A stretch of 64,000 bases of DNA from Xanthomonas sontii (GCF_040529055.1 NZ_CP132342.1:4276001-4340000), one strand, 5' to 3'. Shown: positions 1 to 13,284, numbered from the stretch's first letter. Numbers and translations: made by a program. Notes: generated by a model not told the origin, from the sequence alone.

Positions 1-4094
<4,094 letters not shown>

Positions 4095-4116
4095 CTACGG
4101 CGTCTCCAGCCGCTGC

Positions 4117-4140
4117 GACGGACGGACGGACGGACGGACG
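4117..4140 (+). repeat. tetranucleotide repeat (GACG)6
   Basis: Six uninterrupted GACG units lie in the 160-190-base leader of the LysM-FecR gene, upstream of any plausible start. Such tracts can change length by slipped-strand mispairing. Here the tract is non-coding on the plus strand, so an effect would be on leader length or promoter spacing, if any. Confidence 0.8.
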
Positions 4141-4256
4141 CGACCCGGCCTGACCCCAGGATGCCGCGATCAGGGACGAACGCCGCCTGCAGCCCCGCAG
4201 GCAGCGCCGGCCTGGTCTTTTGCCGGATGTATGCCGTGAACCAGTTCGATCGCCGC

Positions 4257-5912
4257 ATGGCCTCGCCCACCCGCACCTCGTGGGCAGGCGCACGCAGACT
4301 GGCCGGCCTGCTGTGCTGGATTGGCCTGCTGCTCGCCCCCACTGCGATGGCGCAGGACTGGCACTACCGGGTGCGCCCCGGCGATACGCTCTGGGATCTC
4401 GGCCGGCTGTATCTGCGCCCGGGCATGGACTGGGCGCGGTTGGGCCAGCACAACCAGGTCGCCGATCCGCAGCGGCTGGTGCCGGGATCGCGCCTGCGGT
4501 TTCCGATCGCCTGGCTGCGCGTGCAACCGGCGCCGGCGCGGCTGGTCGCCCTGCGTGGACAGATCAGCGTGCAGACCGCCGACCGGGCGACGCTCTCGGC
4601 GCAGCAAGGCATGCCGCTGCCGATCGGCAGCGCCCTGCAGACCGGTGCCGATGCCAGCGCGACCGTGCAGTTCGCCGACGGCTCGCGCATGCAGGTGCGC
4701 GAGAACAGCCTGGTGCGCTTCGACCAGCTCGTCCGCTACGGCGCCACCGGCATGGTCGATACCCGGGTGCGGCTGGAGAAGGGTCGCACCAGCAACGACG
4801 TCATCCCCGCCACCGGCCCCGCCTCGCGCTACATCATCCAGACCCCGTCCAGCACCAGCAGTGTGCGCGGCACCCGCTTCCGGGTCGGCGCCGGCAGCGA
4901 CAGCGCGTTCGCCAGCACCGAGGTGCTGCAGGGCGCGGTGCGCGTCGCCGGCCAGGGCGGCCAGCGCCTGCTGCAGCCAGGCGAGGCGGCGCGGGTCGCC
5001 ACCGGGTCGGCGCCGCGGCAGGAAGCGCTGCTGCCGGCGCCGATCCTGGACCTGGCGCACAGTCGCCTGCAGCGCCCGCCCTACCTGCTCGCCTGGGCGC
5101 CGCTGGCCGGCGCCAGCCACTACCGCCTCGAGGCGGTGGATGCGCAGCAACGCGAGGTGCTGCGCTTCGCCCAGGAAACCGAGGCCACCGCACTGGCGCT
5201 GGACGCGCTGCCGGCCGGCGACCTGCGGCTGCTGCTGCGCGGCGTCACCGCCACCGGCGTGGAAGGCGAGGACGCCGAGCAGCCGCTGCAGGTCTCGGCC
5301 ACGCCGCTGCCGCCGCTGACCGTGCAGCCGCTGCACGAGCAGCAACTGCGCATCGCGCGGCCGCGCTTCGCCTGGACCCGCAACCCGGAGGCGACCAGCA
5401 GCGTGCTGCAAGTGGCGCGCGATGCGCAGTTCCAGGAGCTGCTGCTGGAGCAGCAGACCGACGCGACCCAGCTGCGCGCGCCGCAGCCCCTGCCGCCCGG
5501 CACCTACTTCTGGCGCCTCGCCTCGCGCGATGCGCAAGGCCGGCAAGGCCCGTTCGGGCAGGCGCTGACGCTGCATCTCAGCGATACCCCGGTCGATCCC
5601 GGCCTGGCGCCGGCGCAGGCCGAGCGCAGCACGCTGACCCTGCGCTGGCAGCCGGATCCGGACGCACACCATTACCGGGTGCAGCTGGCGCGCGATCCTG
5701 CGTTCCGCCGCGACCTGCTCGAACGCACCGTGACCCAGCCGCAGGTCGCGCTGCCGCGGCCGCGCCGCGGCACCTGGTACGTGCGTATCCAGACCCTGGA
5801 CGCCGACGGCGAGGCCGCGCCGTTCTCGACGCCGCAGACGCTGGACCTGCCCTGCCGCTACTGCAAACTCGGCATGGCCGGCGGCGCGCTGCTGCTGTGG
5901 CTGGCGTTGTGA
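4257..5912 (+). CDS. LysM-FecR domain periplasmic protein
   Basis: Exported protein of about 551 residues. A signal peptide (LLCWIGLLLAPTAMAQ) is followed by a LysM domain (YRVRPGDTLWDLGRLYL) that should bind peptidoglycan. Next is a FecR-type domain (ADGSRMQVRENSLVRF, then TPSSTSSVRGTRFRVG). Three Ig/FN3-like repeats follow, with motifs such as YLLAWAPL and FAWTRNPEATSSVLQVARD, and a hydrophobic tail (MAGGALLLWLAL). I start at 4257 (MASPT); an in-frame ATG at 4227 adds ten residues. The stop overlaps the start of the CHASE2-GGDEF gene, so the two are co-translated. This protein probably modulates, or senses for, that cyclase. FecR here is not linked to an iron sigma factor. Confidence 0.85.
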   Translation: MASPTRTSWAGARRLAGLLCWIGLLLAPTAMAQDWHYRVRPGDTLWDLGRLYLRPGMDWARLGQHNQVADPQRLVPGSRLRFPIAWLRVQPAPARLVALRGQISVQTADRATLSAQQGMPLPIGSALQTGADASATVQFADGSRMQVRENSLVRFDQLVRYGATGMVDTRVRLEKGRTSNDVIPATGPASRYIIQTPSSTSSVRGTRFRVGAGSDSAFASTEVLQGAVRVAGQGGQRLLQPGEAARVATGSAPRQEALLPAPILDLAHSRLQRPPYLLAWAPLAGASHYRLEAVDAQQREVLRFAQETEATALALDALPAGDLRLLLRGVTATGVEGEDAEQPLQVSATPLPPLTVQPLHEQQLRIARPRFAWTRNPEATSSVLQVARDAQFQELLLEQQTDATQLRAPQPLPPGTYFWRLASRDAQGRQGPFGQALTLHLSDTPVDPGLAPAQAERSTLTLRWQPDPDAHHYRVQLARDPAFRRDLLERTVTQPQVALPRPRRGTWYVRIQTLDADGEAAPFSTPQTLDLPCRYCKLGMAGGALLLWLAL

Positions 5913-7579
5913 ACGCCACGCTGCTGCGACACGTGCTGGTGGCGCTCGTCGCAGCCGCACTGGCCGCGGCACTGAGCCTGGGCGATATCACCGGGCGACT
6001 GGACAACGCGCTGTACGACGCGGCAATCGCGCAGGCGCCGCGTCCGGCCGATCCGCGCATGCTGCTGATCGCCATCGACGACCGCAGCCTGCAGGCACTG
6101 GGCCAGTGGCCATGGCGACGCGACCTGCACGCGCGCCTGCTCGACCGGCTCAGCGCAGCGGGCACCGAGCGGGTGGCGCTGGATCTGCTGTTCAGCGAGC
6201 CCGACCTGCAACACGCCGACGACGATGCGCGCCTGGCCGCGGCGCTGCGGCGCAATGGCCGCACCGTGCTGCCGGTGATCGGCAGCGCCGGCGGTGCGGA
6301 CATGCCGCAGGAGCTGTTGCCGATCCCCGCCATCGCCACCGCCGCGGCGGCGCTGGCGCACACCGACCTCGCCGTCGATGCCGACGGCATCGCGCGCGGC
6401 GTCTACCTGCGCGCCGGGCTCGGCAGTGCGCACTGGCCGGCGCTGGCCGCGGCCCTCACCGACCGCGCGCTGCCGCCGGCGCCGGCCACCACCGACGCAC
6501 CCTATGCCTGGCATCGCGCGGACTACGTCGGCCTGCGTTTCGCCGCGCCGTCGGCACCGTTCGCGCAGGTGTCCTACGTCGACGTCGTGCAGGGCCGGAT
6601 TCCGCCGCAGTCGCTGCGCGGACGCCTGGCGATCGTCGGCGTCACCGCCACCGGTCTGGGGCAGCGGGTGATGACGCCGATGTCCGATGCGCGCTGGATG
6701 AGCGCGCCCGAATACCAGGCCAACGTCGCGGCGATGCTGTTGCGCGGCGACCCGATCCTGCCGTCGTCGCGCACTGCCCAGGTGGCCGGGTCCACGCTGC
6801 TGGTGCTGCTGGCCTGCCTGGGCACGCAGTGCGCCGGTGGGCGCCGACGGCGCTGGCTGGTGCCGCTGGCGAGCATGGCGGTGGTCGCCGGCGGCAGCCT
6901 GCTGTGGCTGCTGCTCGGCAGCCGCTGGTTCGCGCCAGGGGCGGCCCTGATCGCCCTGGCCATCGTCGCCGCCGGTCAGTTGTGCCTGCACGCGGCACGC
7001 TGGCGCCGCCAGGCGCATCGCGACGCCCTGACCGGGCTGGTGAACCGCCACGGCTTCGAACAGGCGTTCGCCCAGGCGCTGGACGAGGCGCGGCGCAGCG
7101 GCCGGCCGCTGACGCTGATCATCGTCGATGTGGATCATTTCAAGCGCTACAACGACACCCTGGGCCATCGCACCGGCGACCGCGCGCTGAAGCTGGTGGC
7201 CGCCGCGGTGGCGCGGCATGCGCGACATCCGCGCGAGGTCGCCGCGCGCTTTGGCGGCGACGAGTTCGCCATGATCCTGCCCGCCACCGATGCCGCCGAT
7301 GCCAGCCGCATCGCCGCGGCGCTGGTCGAGGAGATCCGCGGGCTGTCGCTGCGCGCGCCGAACGGCAGCGTCGCCATCACTGCCAGCCTGGGCGTGCACA
7401 GCGCCACCGCGACAGCGCTCACGTCGGAGCGCGCGTTCTTCGAATCCGCCGACGCGGCGCTGTACCGGGTCAAGCGCGACGGACGCGACGGCTACGCGCT
7501 CAGCGACGCGCCACCGGAGCACCATACGCATGCGTCTGGTACCCTGCCGCACTCCGATCCACCCACTGCCGCGCAATGA
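5909..7579 (+). CDS. CHASE2-domain diguanylate cyclase
   Basis: Membrane sensor of 556 residues predicted to make cyclic di-GMP from two GTP. It has an N-terminal helix, a periplasmic CHASE2 domain (about 30-270, with LLIAIDDRSLQALGQWPW near its start), three transmembrane segments (about 290-370) and a cytoplasmic GGDEF domain. The A-site FGGDEF is intact (GGDEF about 449-453). The inhibitory RxxD site is replaced by HPRE, so product inhibition is doubtful. It starts at GTG 5909, which overlaps the FecR stop by four bases (GTGA). The next gene overlaps its stop by ATGA, giving a three-gene translational unit. Confidence 0.9.
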   Translation: MNATLLRHVLVALVAAALAAALSLGDITGRLDNALYDAAIAQAPRPADPRMLLIAIDDRSLQALGQWPWRRDLHARLLDRLSAAGTERVALDLLFSEPDLQHADDDARLAAALRRNGRTVLPVIGSAGGADMPQELLPIPAIATAAAALAHTDLAVDADGIARGVYLRAGLGSAHWPALAAALTDRALPPAPATTDAPYAWHRADYVGLRFAAPSAPFAQVSYVDVVQGRIPPQSLRGRLAIVGVTATGLGQRVMTPMSDARWMSAPEYQANVAAMLLRGDPILPSSRTAQVAGSTLLVLLACLGTQCAGGRRRRWLVPLASMAVVAGGSLLWLLLGSRWFAPGAALIALAIVAAGQLCLHAARWRRQAHRDALTGLVNRHGFEQAFAQALDEARRSGRPLTLIIVDVDHFKRYNDTLGHRTGDRALKLVAAAVARHARHPREVAARFGGDEFAMILPATDAADASRIAAALVEEIRGLSLRAPNGSVAITASLGVHSATATALTSERAFFESADAALYRVKRDGRDGYALSDAPPEHHTHASGTLPHSDPPTAAQ

Positions 7580-8025
7580 AGCCATCGCTGTTCCGCCTGG
7601 GCCTGAACCTGTGGCCGCCGTTCCTGTGCGCCGGCATCCATGTGACCGAACTGAGCGCGGACTACCGCCACGCCCGGGTCGAACTGCGCATGCGTCCGTG
7701 GAACCGCAACTACGTGGGCACCCATTTCGGCGGCAGCCTGTTCGCCATGACCGATCCGTTCTGGATGCTGCTGACCATGCAGAACCTGGGGCGCGACTAC
7801 TACGTCTGGGACAAGGCAGGCAGCATCGAGTTCGTGCGCCCGGGCCGCGGCACGGTCAGCGCGCGGTTCGACCTGGACCAGGCCCTGCTGGACGAACTGC
7901 GCGCGGCCACCGCCGGCGGCGACAAGCATCTGCGCTGGTTCGAGACCGACGTCGTCGACGCCCAGGGCGAGGTGGTGGCGCGGACGCGCAAGCAGCTGTA
8001 CGTCAAGCGCAAGCCGCCGCGTTAG
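7576..8025 (+). CDS. DUF4442 / YiiD-like thioesterase-fold protein
   Basis: Protein of 149 residues with the hotdog-fold DUF4442 signature, including NYVGTHFGGSLFAMTDPFWM and a C-terminal KQLYVKRKPPR. Members resemble acyl-CoA thioesterases, but substrates are mostly unknown. The start ATG at 7576 overlaps the stop of the diguanylate cyclase gene (ATGA), so it is translationally coupled to it. The coupling may be economy rather than function. A hydrolase role is inferred from fold only. Confidence 0.8.
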   Translation: MKPSLFRLGLNLWPPFLCAGIHVTELSADYRHARVELRMRPWNRNYVGTHFGGSLFAMTDPFWMLLTMQNLGRDYYVWDKAGSIEFVRPGRGTVSARFDLDQALLDELRAATAGGDKHLRWFETDVVDAQGEVVARTRKQLYVKRKPPR

Positions 8026-8222
8026 CGCGCCTGCCGCCCGCGGGTTCGCCAAGGCCGGTGCCGCCTCCACGCAGGCCGACACACATCGCTTGCGATACCG
8101 ACCGCGCCGTCAGCGTGCGCGGCGTCGCGAGGCGGGCCGCATGGGCGGGCCCGGCCCAATCGCAGCTGCACGGCCGCGCCACGAGACCATGCGGCGCCGC
8201 ACCAACGGCCATCACGCGCCGC

Positions 8223-8228
8223 TACACT
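8223..8228 (+). promoter_or_regulatory. -10 box TACACT six bases before a start codon
   Basis: TACACT followed by exactly six bases and the ATG of the DUF502 gene (8235). With a usual 6-7-base distance from -10 to the first transcribed base, the mRNA would begin at or near the A of the ATG, so it would be leaderless. There is no Shine-Dalgarno sequence. The same arrangement occurs at 13285 and 48643. Confidence 0.6.
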
Positions 8229-8234
8229 ACGCGG

Positions 8235-8912
8235 ATGTCGCCCGATCTCTCCGCTCCCGCCCCCCGCCCGTCCCTGCAACGGCTGTTCTTCACCGGCCTG
8301 CTGACCCTGTTGCCGATCTGGCTGACCTGGGTGGTGGTCAAGTTCGTGTTCGTGCTGCTCTCGGGCATCAGCAGCCCCTGGGTGGTGCCGCTGTCGGTGC
8401 GCATCGCCGCCTCGTTCCCGCGCGAGCTGGGCTGGGCCACCGCGCAATGGGTGCAGAACACCATCGCCCTGATCGCCACCCTGGCGGTGATCCTGCTGGT
8501 CGGCATCCTCAGCCGGCGCATGATCGGCCAGCGCCTGCTGCGCTGGTTCGAGGCCGTGATGCGCCGCATCCCGCTGGCCAGCGTGGTCTACGACAGCGTG
8601 CGCAAGCTGGTGGACATCCTGCAGACCCAGCCCGGCAGCACCCAGCGCGTGGTGCTGATCGACTTCCCGCACCGGGACATGAAGTCGGTGGGCCTGGTGA
8701 CGCGGGTCATCAAGGAACACGGCACCGGCCGCGAGCTGGCCGCGGTGTACGTGCCGACCACGCCCAACCCGACCTCCGGCTACCTGGAGATCGTGCCGGT
8801 GGAACTGCTCACGCCCACCGACTGGAGCGTGGACCAGGCCATGAGCTTCATCATCTCCGGCGGCGCGGTGTCGCCGGAGAGCGTGCCCTTCACCCGCACC
8901 GTGGACCGCTGA
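8235..8912 (+). CDS. DUF502 family membrane protein
   Basis: Inner-membrane protein of 225 residues with two N-terminal transmembrane helices (LFFTGLLTLLPIWLTWVVVK and NTIALIATLAVILLVGILS). A conserved cytoplasmic domain carries PLASVVYDSVRKL, VVLIDFPHRDMKSVGLVTR and YVPTTPNPTSGYLEIVP. DUF502 proteins are widespread and have no established function. Start at 8235 is set by the -10 box six bases upstream. The yhhQ gene follows after five bases, so the two are probably one transcript. Confidence 0.88.
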   Translation: MSPDLSAPAPRPSLQRLFFTGLLTLLPIWLTWVVVKFVFVLLSGISSPWVVPLSVRIAASFPRELGWATAQWVQNTIALIATLAVILLVGILSRRMIGQRLLRWFEAVMRRIPLASVVYDSVRKLVDILQTQPGSTQRVVLIDFPHRDMKSVGLVTRVIKEHGTGRELAAVYVPTTPNPTSGYLEIVPVELLTPTDWSVDQAMSFIISGGAVSPESVPFTRTVDR

Positions 8913-8917
8913 CGCCG

Positions 8918-9691
8918 ATGCGCCGCGGCACGCTCGACGATCGCGCGGTCCGGCTGTTCATCGCCCTGGCGGCGTTCTTCTGCGTCAACGCCGCGCTGGC
9001 CGAGTTCATCGGGGTCAAGATCTTCGCCCTGGAAGACACCCTGGGCATCGCGCCGCTGAACTGGAACCTGTTCGGGCAGACGGGCTCGATGAACTTCACC
9101 GCCGGCACCCTGCTGTGGCCGCTGGTGTTCATCCTCACCGACACCATCAACGAGTTCTTCGGCCGCCGCGGCGTGCGCTTCATCTCCTGGCTGGCGGTGG
9201 CGCTGATCGGCTACGGCTTCCTGTTCGCGTTCGCCGCGATCGCGCTGGCCCCAGCCGGCTTCTGGGTCACCGCGGCGCAACACCAGGGCGTGCCCGACTA
9301 CCAGGCCGCGTTCGCCGCGGTGTTCGGCCAGGGCATGTGGACCATCGCCGGCTCGCTGGTCGCGTTCATGGCCGGCCAGCTGATCGACGTGGCGGTGTTC
9401 CACCGCATCCGCAACGTGACCGGCGAGAAGCACGTGTGGCTGCGCGCCACCGGCTCCACCGCGGTCTCGCAGCTGATCGACAGCTTCGTGGTGATCTATA
9501 TCGCCTTCGTGCTCGGCCCGCAGCACTGGTCGATGCAGCTGTTCCTGGCGGTGAGCACGCTGAACTACATCTGCAAGATGCTGCTGGCGGTGCTGCTGAT
9601 CCCGTTGCTGTACCTGATGCGGCGGCTGATCACCGATTACCTGACCCCCGAACGCGCCGAACAACTGCGCGAGGAAGCCGCCGCCGACTGA
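8918..9691 (+). CDS. yhhQ: YhhQ/VUT family queuosine-precursor transporter
   Basis: Inner-membrane protein of 257 residues with about six to seven helices. It matches the vitamin-uptake-like (VUT, formerly DUF165) family. In E. coli, YhhQ imports the queuosine precursors preQ0 and preQ1. Typical features are NAALAEFIGVKIF in the first helix, FILTDTINEFFGRRGVRFIS, and SQLIDSFVVIYIAFVLG near the end. It starts at ATG 8918, five bases after the DUF502 stop. The transport substrate is inferred from the family. Confidence 0.88.
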   Translation: MRRGTLDDRAVRLFIALAAFFCVNAALAEFIGVKIFALEDTLGIAPLNWNLFGQTGSMNFTAGTLLWPLVFILTDTINEFFGRRGVRFISWLAVALIGYGFLFAFAAIALAPAGFWVTAAQHQGVPDYQAAFAAVFGQGMWTIAGSLVAFMAGQLIDVAVFHRIRNVTGEKHVWLRATGSTAVSQLIDSFVVIYIAFVLGPQHWSMQLFLAVSTLNYICKMLLAVLLIPLLYLMRRLITDYLTPERAEQLREEAAAD

Positions 9692-9890
9692 ACGCCGGCA
9701 CACGCGCGAGCGCACCGCACGCGCTTGCGCGCGGCCGTCGTGCAGCGCCGCAGACGCCGATGCCGCCTGGCCCCTCGCGACACGGCGCCCGCCCGCGACA
9801 GGGCGGTGGGCGCCCGCAGGCAGCGGCCATGGGTGGCCTCGGCGGTGCGGATCGGGCAAGCTCCCCGCTCGCTTGTCGTTGGAGCCCGCA

Positions 9891-11768
9891 ATGCCGCCCC
9901 GCTTTTCCCGCCTGCTGTCCCTGGCCATCGCCACCGCCCTGAGCCTGTCGCTGGCGGCCCCGGCGGACGCGGCCAAGAAGAAGACCACCAAGCAGACCAC
10001 CGCGCAGACCCGCGCCAAGGCGAGCAAGGCCCGCAAGGCGCGGCCGGCGCCGGCCCCGGTGGTGCTGACCAAGGCGCAACAGCTGAACCGGCTGTACGAC
10101 GACTACTGGGAAGCCTCGCTCAAGCTCAATCCGCTGCAGGCGACCTTCCAGGGCGACAGCCGCTACAACGACCAGTTGCCGAACTTCCTCTCGGCCGCGT
10201 TCCGCCAGCAGTCGCACGACTTCACCGTGGAGTGGCTGGGCAAGGCCGAGGCGATCGGCAAGGACGGACTCAGCGGCCAGGACCTGCTCAGCTACGAGAT
10301 CTTCGTCGGCGACGCGCGCAACGCGCTGGAGGCGGAGAAATACCCCAGCTGGATGCAGCCGGTGAACCAGTTCTACAACGTCGGCAGCATCATGGTGATG
10401 CTCGGCTCCGGCACCGGCGCGCAGCCGTTCCGCACGGTCAAGGATTACGACAACTGGTCGCGGCGCGCGCTCGGCATCCCGGCGCTGTTCGACCAGGCCA
10501 TCGCCAACATGCGCGAAGGCATGAAGGCCGGCGTGGTGCAGCCGCGCGCGCTGATGGAGAAGGTGCTGCCGCAGCTCGATGCGATCATCAAGCCCACCGC
10601 CGAGGAGAGCCTGTTCTGGGGCCCGGTGCGCAACCTGCCGGCGGACATTCCGGAGGCCGAGAAGCAGCGCATCACCGCCGAATACAAGCGCATGATCGAG
10701 TACCGGATCATGCCCGCCTACCGCGCGCTGCGCGGCTTCATCGCCACCGAATATCTGCCGGCCACGCGCAATACCGCCGGCATCGGCGCCCTGCCCGGCG
10801 GCGATGCCTGGTACGCCTGGAACGTGCGCCAGAGCACCACCACCGACCTGACCCCCGCCCAGATCCACCAGATCGGCCTGGACGAGGTGGCGCGCATCCA
10901 GGGCCAGATCCAGGCGGTGATGAAGCAGGTGCGCTTCCGCGGCTCGATGCAGAAGTTCTTCAAGTTCATGCAGACCGACAAGCGCTTCACCTTCAAGAGC
11001 GAGGACGAGCTGCTGAGCTACTACCGCGGCCTGGAAGGCCGGGTCGACGCGGCGGTGCCGCGCATGTTCTCGCTCAAGCCCAAGGCCGCGTTCGAGATCC
11101 GCCCGGTGGAGCCGTACCGCGCGCAGTCGGCCGCCAGCGGCTCGTACATGCGTCCCAGCGAGGATGGCCGCCCCGGCATCTTCTACGTCAACACCTACGA
11201 CCTGCCCAGCCGCAAGACCTGGGATGCGGAAGACCTGTACCTGCACGAAGCCATTCCCGGCCACCACTTCCAGCTCGGCCTGCAGCAGGAGCTGACCAAC
11301 CTGCCCAAGTTCCGTCGTTTCGGCGGCGAGACCGCGTTCATCGAAGGCTGGGGCCTGTACGCCGAATCGCTGGGCAAGGACCTGGGCCTGTACCAGGATC
11401 CCTACAACTATTTCGGCTACCTGCAGAACGAGCTGTGGCGCGCGATCCGCCTGGTGGTGGACACCGGCCTGCACAGCAAGGGCTGGACCCGCGAGCAGGT
11501 GATCGACTACATGCTGCAGAACTCGGCCACCAGCCGCACCGACGCCGAAGCCGAGGCCGAGCGCTACATGGCCATCCCCGGCCAGGCGCTGTCCTACAAG
11601 ATCGGCGAGATGAAGATCCTGCAGCTGCGCGACTACGCGCGCGCGCAACTCGGCGACAAGTTCGACATCCGCGAATTCCACGCCGAAGTGCTGAAGGATG
11701 GCTCGGTACCGCTGAACGTACTGCAGGAAAAGATCGAGCGCTGGGTGGCGAGCAAGAAGAAGGGGTGA
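9891..11768 (+). CDS. DUF885 family exported metallopeptidase-like protein
   Basis: Secreted or periplasmic protein of 625 residues, probably a zinc-dependent peptidase of the DUF885 group. A signal peptide ends near AAPADA, followed by a Lys/Ala-rich linker (KKKTTKQTTAQTRAKASKAR). A large helical domain contains the zinc-type motif HEAIPGHHFQ (His452 onward) and the downstream glutamate-containing motif FIEGWGLYAESLG. The start at 9891 has GGAG six bases upstream. The family includes dipeptidyl-type enzymes, but the substrate here is unknown. It stands alone and is followed by a repeat-rich gap. Confidence 0.88.
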   Translation: MPPRFSRLLSLAIATALSLSLAAPADAAKKKTTKQTTAQTRAKASKARKARPAPAPVVLTKAQQLNRLYDDYWEASLKLNPLQATFQGDSRYNDQLPNFLSAAFRQQSHDFTVEWLGKAEAIGKDGLSGQDLLSYEIFVGDARNALEAEKYPSWMQPVNQFYNVGSIMVMLGSGTGAQPFRTVKDYDNWSRRALGIPALFDQAIANMREGMKAGVVQPRALMEKVLPQLDAIIKPTAEESLFWGPVRNLPADIPEAEKQRITAEYKRMIEYRIMPAYRALRGFIATEYLPATRNTAGIGALPGGDAWYAWNVRQSTTTDLTPAQIHQIGLDEVARIQGQIQAVMKQVRFRGSMQKFFKFMQTDKRFTFKSEDELLSYYRGLEGRVDAAVPRMFSLKPKAAFEIRPVEPYRAQSAASGSYMRPSEDGRPGIFYVNTYDLPSRKTWDAEDLYLHEAIPGHHFQLGLQQELTNLPKFRRFGGETAFIEGWGLYAESLGKDLGLYQDPYNYFGYLQNELWRAIRLVVDTGLHSKGWTREQVIDYMLQNSATSRTDAEAEAERYMAIPGQALSYKIGEMKILQLRDYARAQLGDKFDIREFHAEVLKDGSVPLNVLQEKIERWVASKKKG

Positions 11769-12274
11769 GCGGGAAGCCGCTCCTCCCGCGGAACATGCGA
11801 CCTGAGGCGTCGCGGGATCGTCGCAGGAGCGGCTTCAGCCGCGATGGGGCCTTGCTGGTGAAGCCCGGTCGCGGCTGAAGCCGCCCCTACGGGAAAGCAG
11901 CCGCCGCACGGAGGCAGATAGCACGCCAGTTCCACCAGGACATGAGCGCGCACGAACCCATTGTGGGAGGGACTTCAGTCCCGACGCGTTGTAGTGAAGG
12001 GCGTCGGGACTGAAGTCCCTCCCACAGTGCAGCTCCCTGGCATGCCGGCTGCTGCAAGTGCAGCGCGACAGGAGTGGGAACTACAGCGACGTCCCGTTGA
12101 TGCAATCGCCGTCCCGTTGCGCCCATTCCACTCGGTGCGGATCGCACACCAGTTGCATCAGTGCACTGGGCGCGCATGAACCCCTTGGCCAAGGCGATCG
12201 ACCAGCGCCGACACCCACTGAAAACCGACGGCGAAGCCATCGTGCCGTCGCGTGCAAGGCGAGCGCCCCCTCCT
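11769..12274. repeat. repeat-rich gap between DUF885 and mmuM genes
   Basis: No convincing gene in 506 bases. It holds two families of short palindromic repeats. The first has the core GGAGCGGCTTCAGCCGCGA (about 11828) and its inverted partner (about 11870-11893). The second is a long perfect palindrome at 11962-12026. A roughly 50-base imperfect direct repeat occurs at 11914-11963 and 12137-12186. Such elements are common between xanthomonad genes and can form stable RNA hairpins at transcript ends. Confidence 0.7.
11962..12026. repeat. 26-bp perfect inverted repeat
   Basis: Two 26-base arms, 11962-11987 and 12001-12026, are exact reverse complements with a 13-base loop. The arm core is GGGAGGGACTTCAGTCCC. 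It lies downstream of the DUF885 gene and of the convergent mmuM gene, so it could act as a bidirectional terminator or be a mobile REP-like element. Confidence 0.9.
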
Positions 12275-13213
12275 CTACGACGATGCCAGACGCCGTGCCA
12301 GCTGCGCGATGTCCTGCGGCGTGGTGCGGCAGCAGCCGCCGATCAGGCGGGCGCCGGCGGCACGCCAGGCGGCGAGGTGGTCGACCAGGCTGCCGGCATC
12401 GGCGCTGTCGGCCTGCCAGCATTTGCGCTCGGCGTCGTAGTGCTCGCCCGCGTTCGGATACACCACCAGCGGCAACCGCGTCAGCGTCGCCAGATGACGC
12501 AACGCCGCAGTGGCCAGCGACGGGGCGACACAGTTGACGCCGAGCGCGACCACCTGCGGATGGCCGTCGAGCAACGCCACCACCTCGCGCAACGGCGTGC
12601 CGTCGCTGAGGTGCGCGGCATCGCGCAAGGTGCAGGCGAACCAGGCGACACCCTCAGGAAACTCCTCCAGCACCTGCAGCAAGGCCGCCATTTCCGCCAG
12701 CGACGGCTGCGTTTCGCAGGCCAGCAACTCCACACCGGCCGCGACCAGGGCCGCGATGCGCGGGCGATGGAAATCGCGCATTCGCGCCGGCGTCAGCGCA
12801 TAGTCGCCACGGTACTCGGATCCGTCGGCCAAGTAGGCGCCATACGAACCGACCGAGCCGGCAACCAGCAACGGCCCCGCCTGCGGATGCCGCGCGAGAT
12901 GCGCCTGCCGTGCCTGCTGCGCCAGTTCGACGCTGCGCGCGATCAAGCGTTGCGAGTGCGCGAGGTCGATCCCGCGCGCAGCGAAGCCCTGCGGCGTGGC
13001 CTGGTAGCTGGCGGTGATCGCGCACTGCGCACCGGCGGCGAAATAATCCTGGTGCACCTGGCGGATCAGGTCAGGCTGTTCCAGCAGGATCTTCGCCGAC
13101 CACAGCGGATCGCGCAGATCGCAGCCGCGACGCTCCAGTTCAGTGGCCAGCGCGCCGTCGAGCACCAGGCACCGGTCCTCGGCCAGCAGCGCGGCAAGCG
13201 GGTTGTGCGGCAT
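12275..13213 (-). CDS. mmuM: homocysteine S-methyltransferase
   Basis: Cytoplasmic enzyme of 312 residues that transfers a methyl group from S-methylmethionine (or SAM) to homocysteine to make methionine. Zinc ligands are visible in GVNC (about 230) and GGCC (IGGCCRTTPQDI, near the end). The N-terminal segment LVLDGALATELERRG is typical. Start at 13213 (MPHNPLAALLAEDR); upstream in-frame codons add only a Cys/His-rich stretch unlike the family. It diverges from the VOC gene at 13297. No SMM permease is adjacent. Confidence 0.92.
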   Translation of the reverse strand: MPHNPLAALLAEDRCLVLDGALATELERRGCDLRDPLWSAKILLEQPDLIRQVHQDYFAAGAQCAITASYQATPQGFAARGIDLAHSQRLIARSVELAQQARQAHLARHPQAGPLLVAGSVGSYGAYLADGSEYRGDYALTPARMRDFHRPRIAALVAAGVELLACETQPSLAEMAALLQVLEEFPEGVAWFACTLRDAAHLSDGTPLREVVALLDGHPQVVALGVNCVAPSLATAALRHLATLTRLPLVVYPNAGEHYDAERKCWQADSADAGSLVDHLAAWRAAGARLIGGCCRTTPQDIAQLARRLASS

Positions 13214-13284
13214 GGCGGCCTCGCAGTGATGGAATGCGCAGTGTCGCAGACGGCACGCGCAGCGGTGCGGCCGCACCGGTGCGC

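Noticed and set aside
4220..5908. In-frame upstream extension of the CHASE2-GGDEF protein to over 1100 codons
   Set aside because: The extension overlaps the LysM-FecR gene in another frame and is an Arg/Ala/Gly-rich shadow; the CHASE2 protein starts at GTG 5909.
9725..11878. 717-codon plus-strand frame
   Set aside because: Shadow of the DUF885 gene, which has a signal peptide and zinc motif in the other frame.
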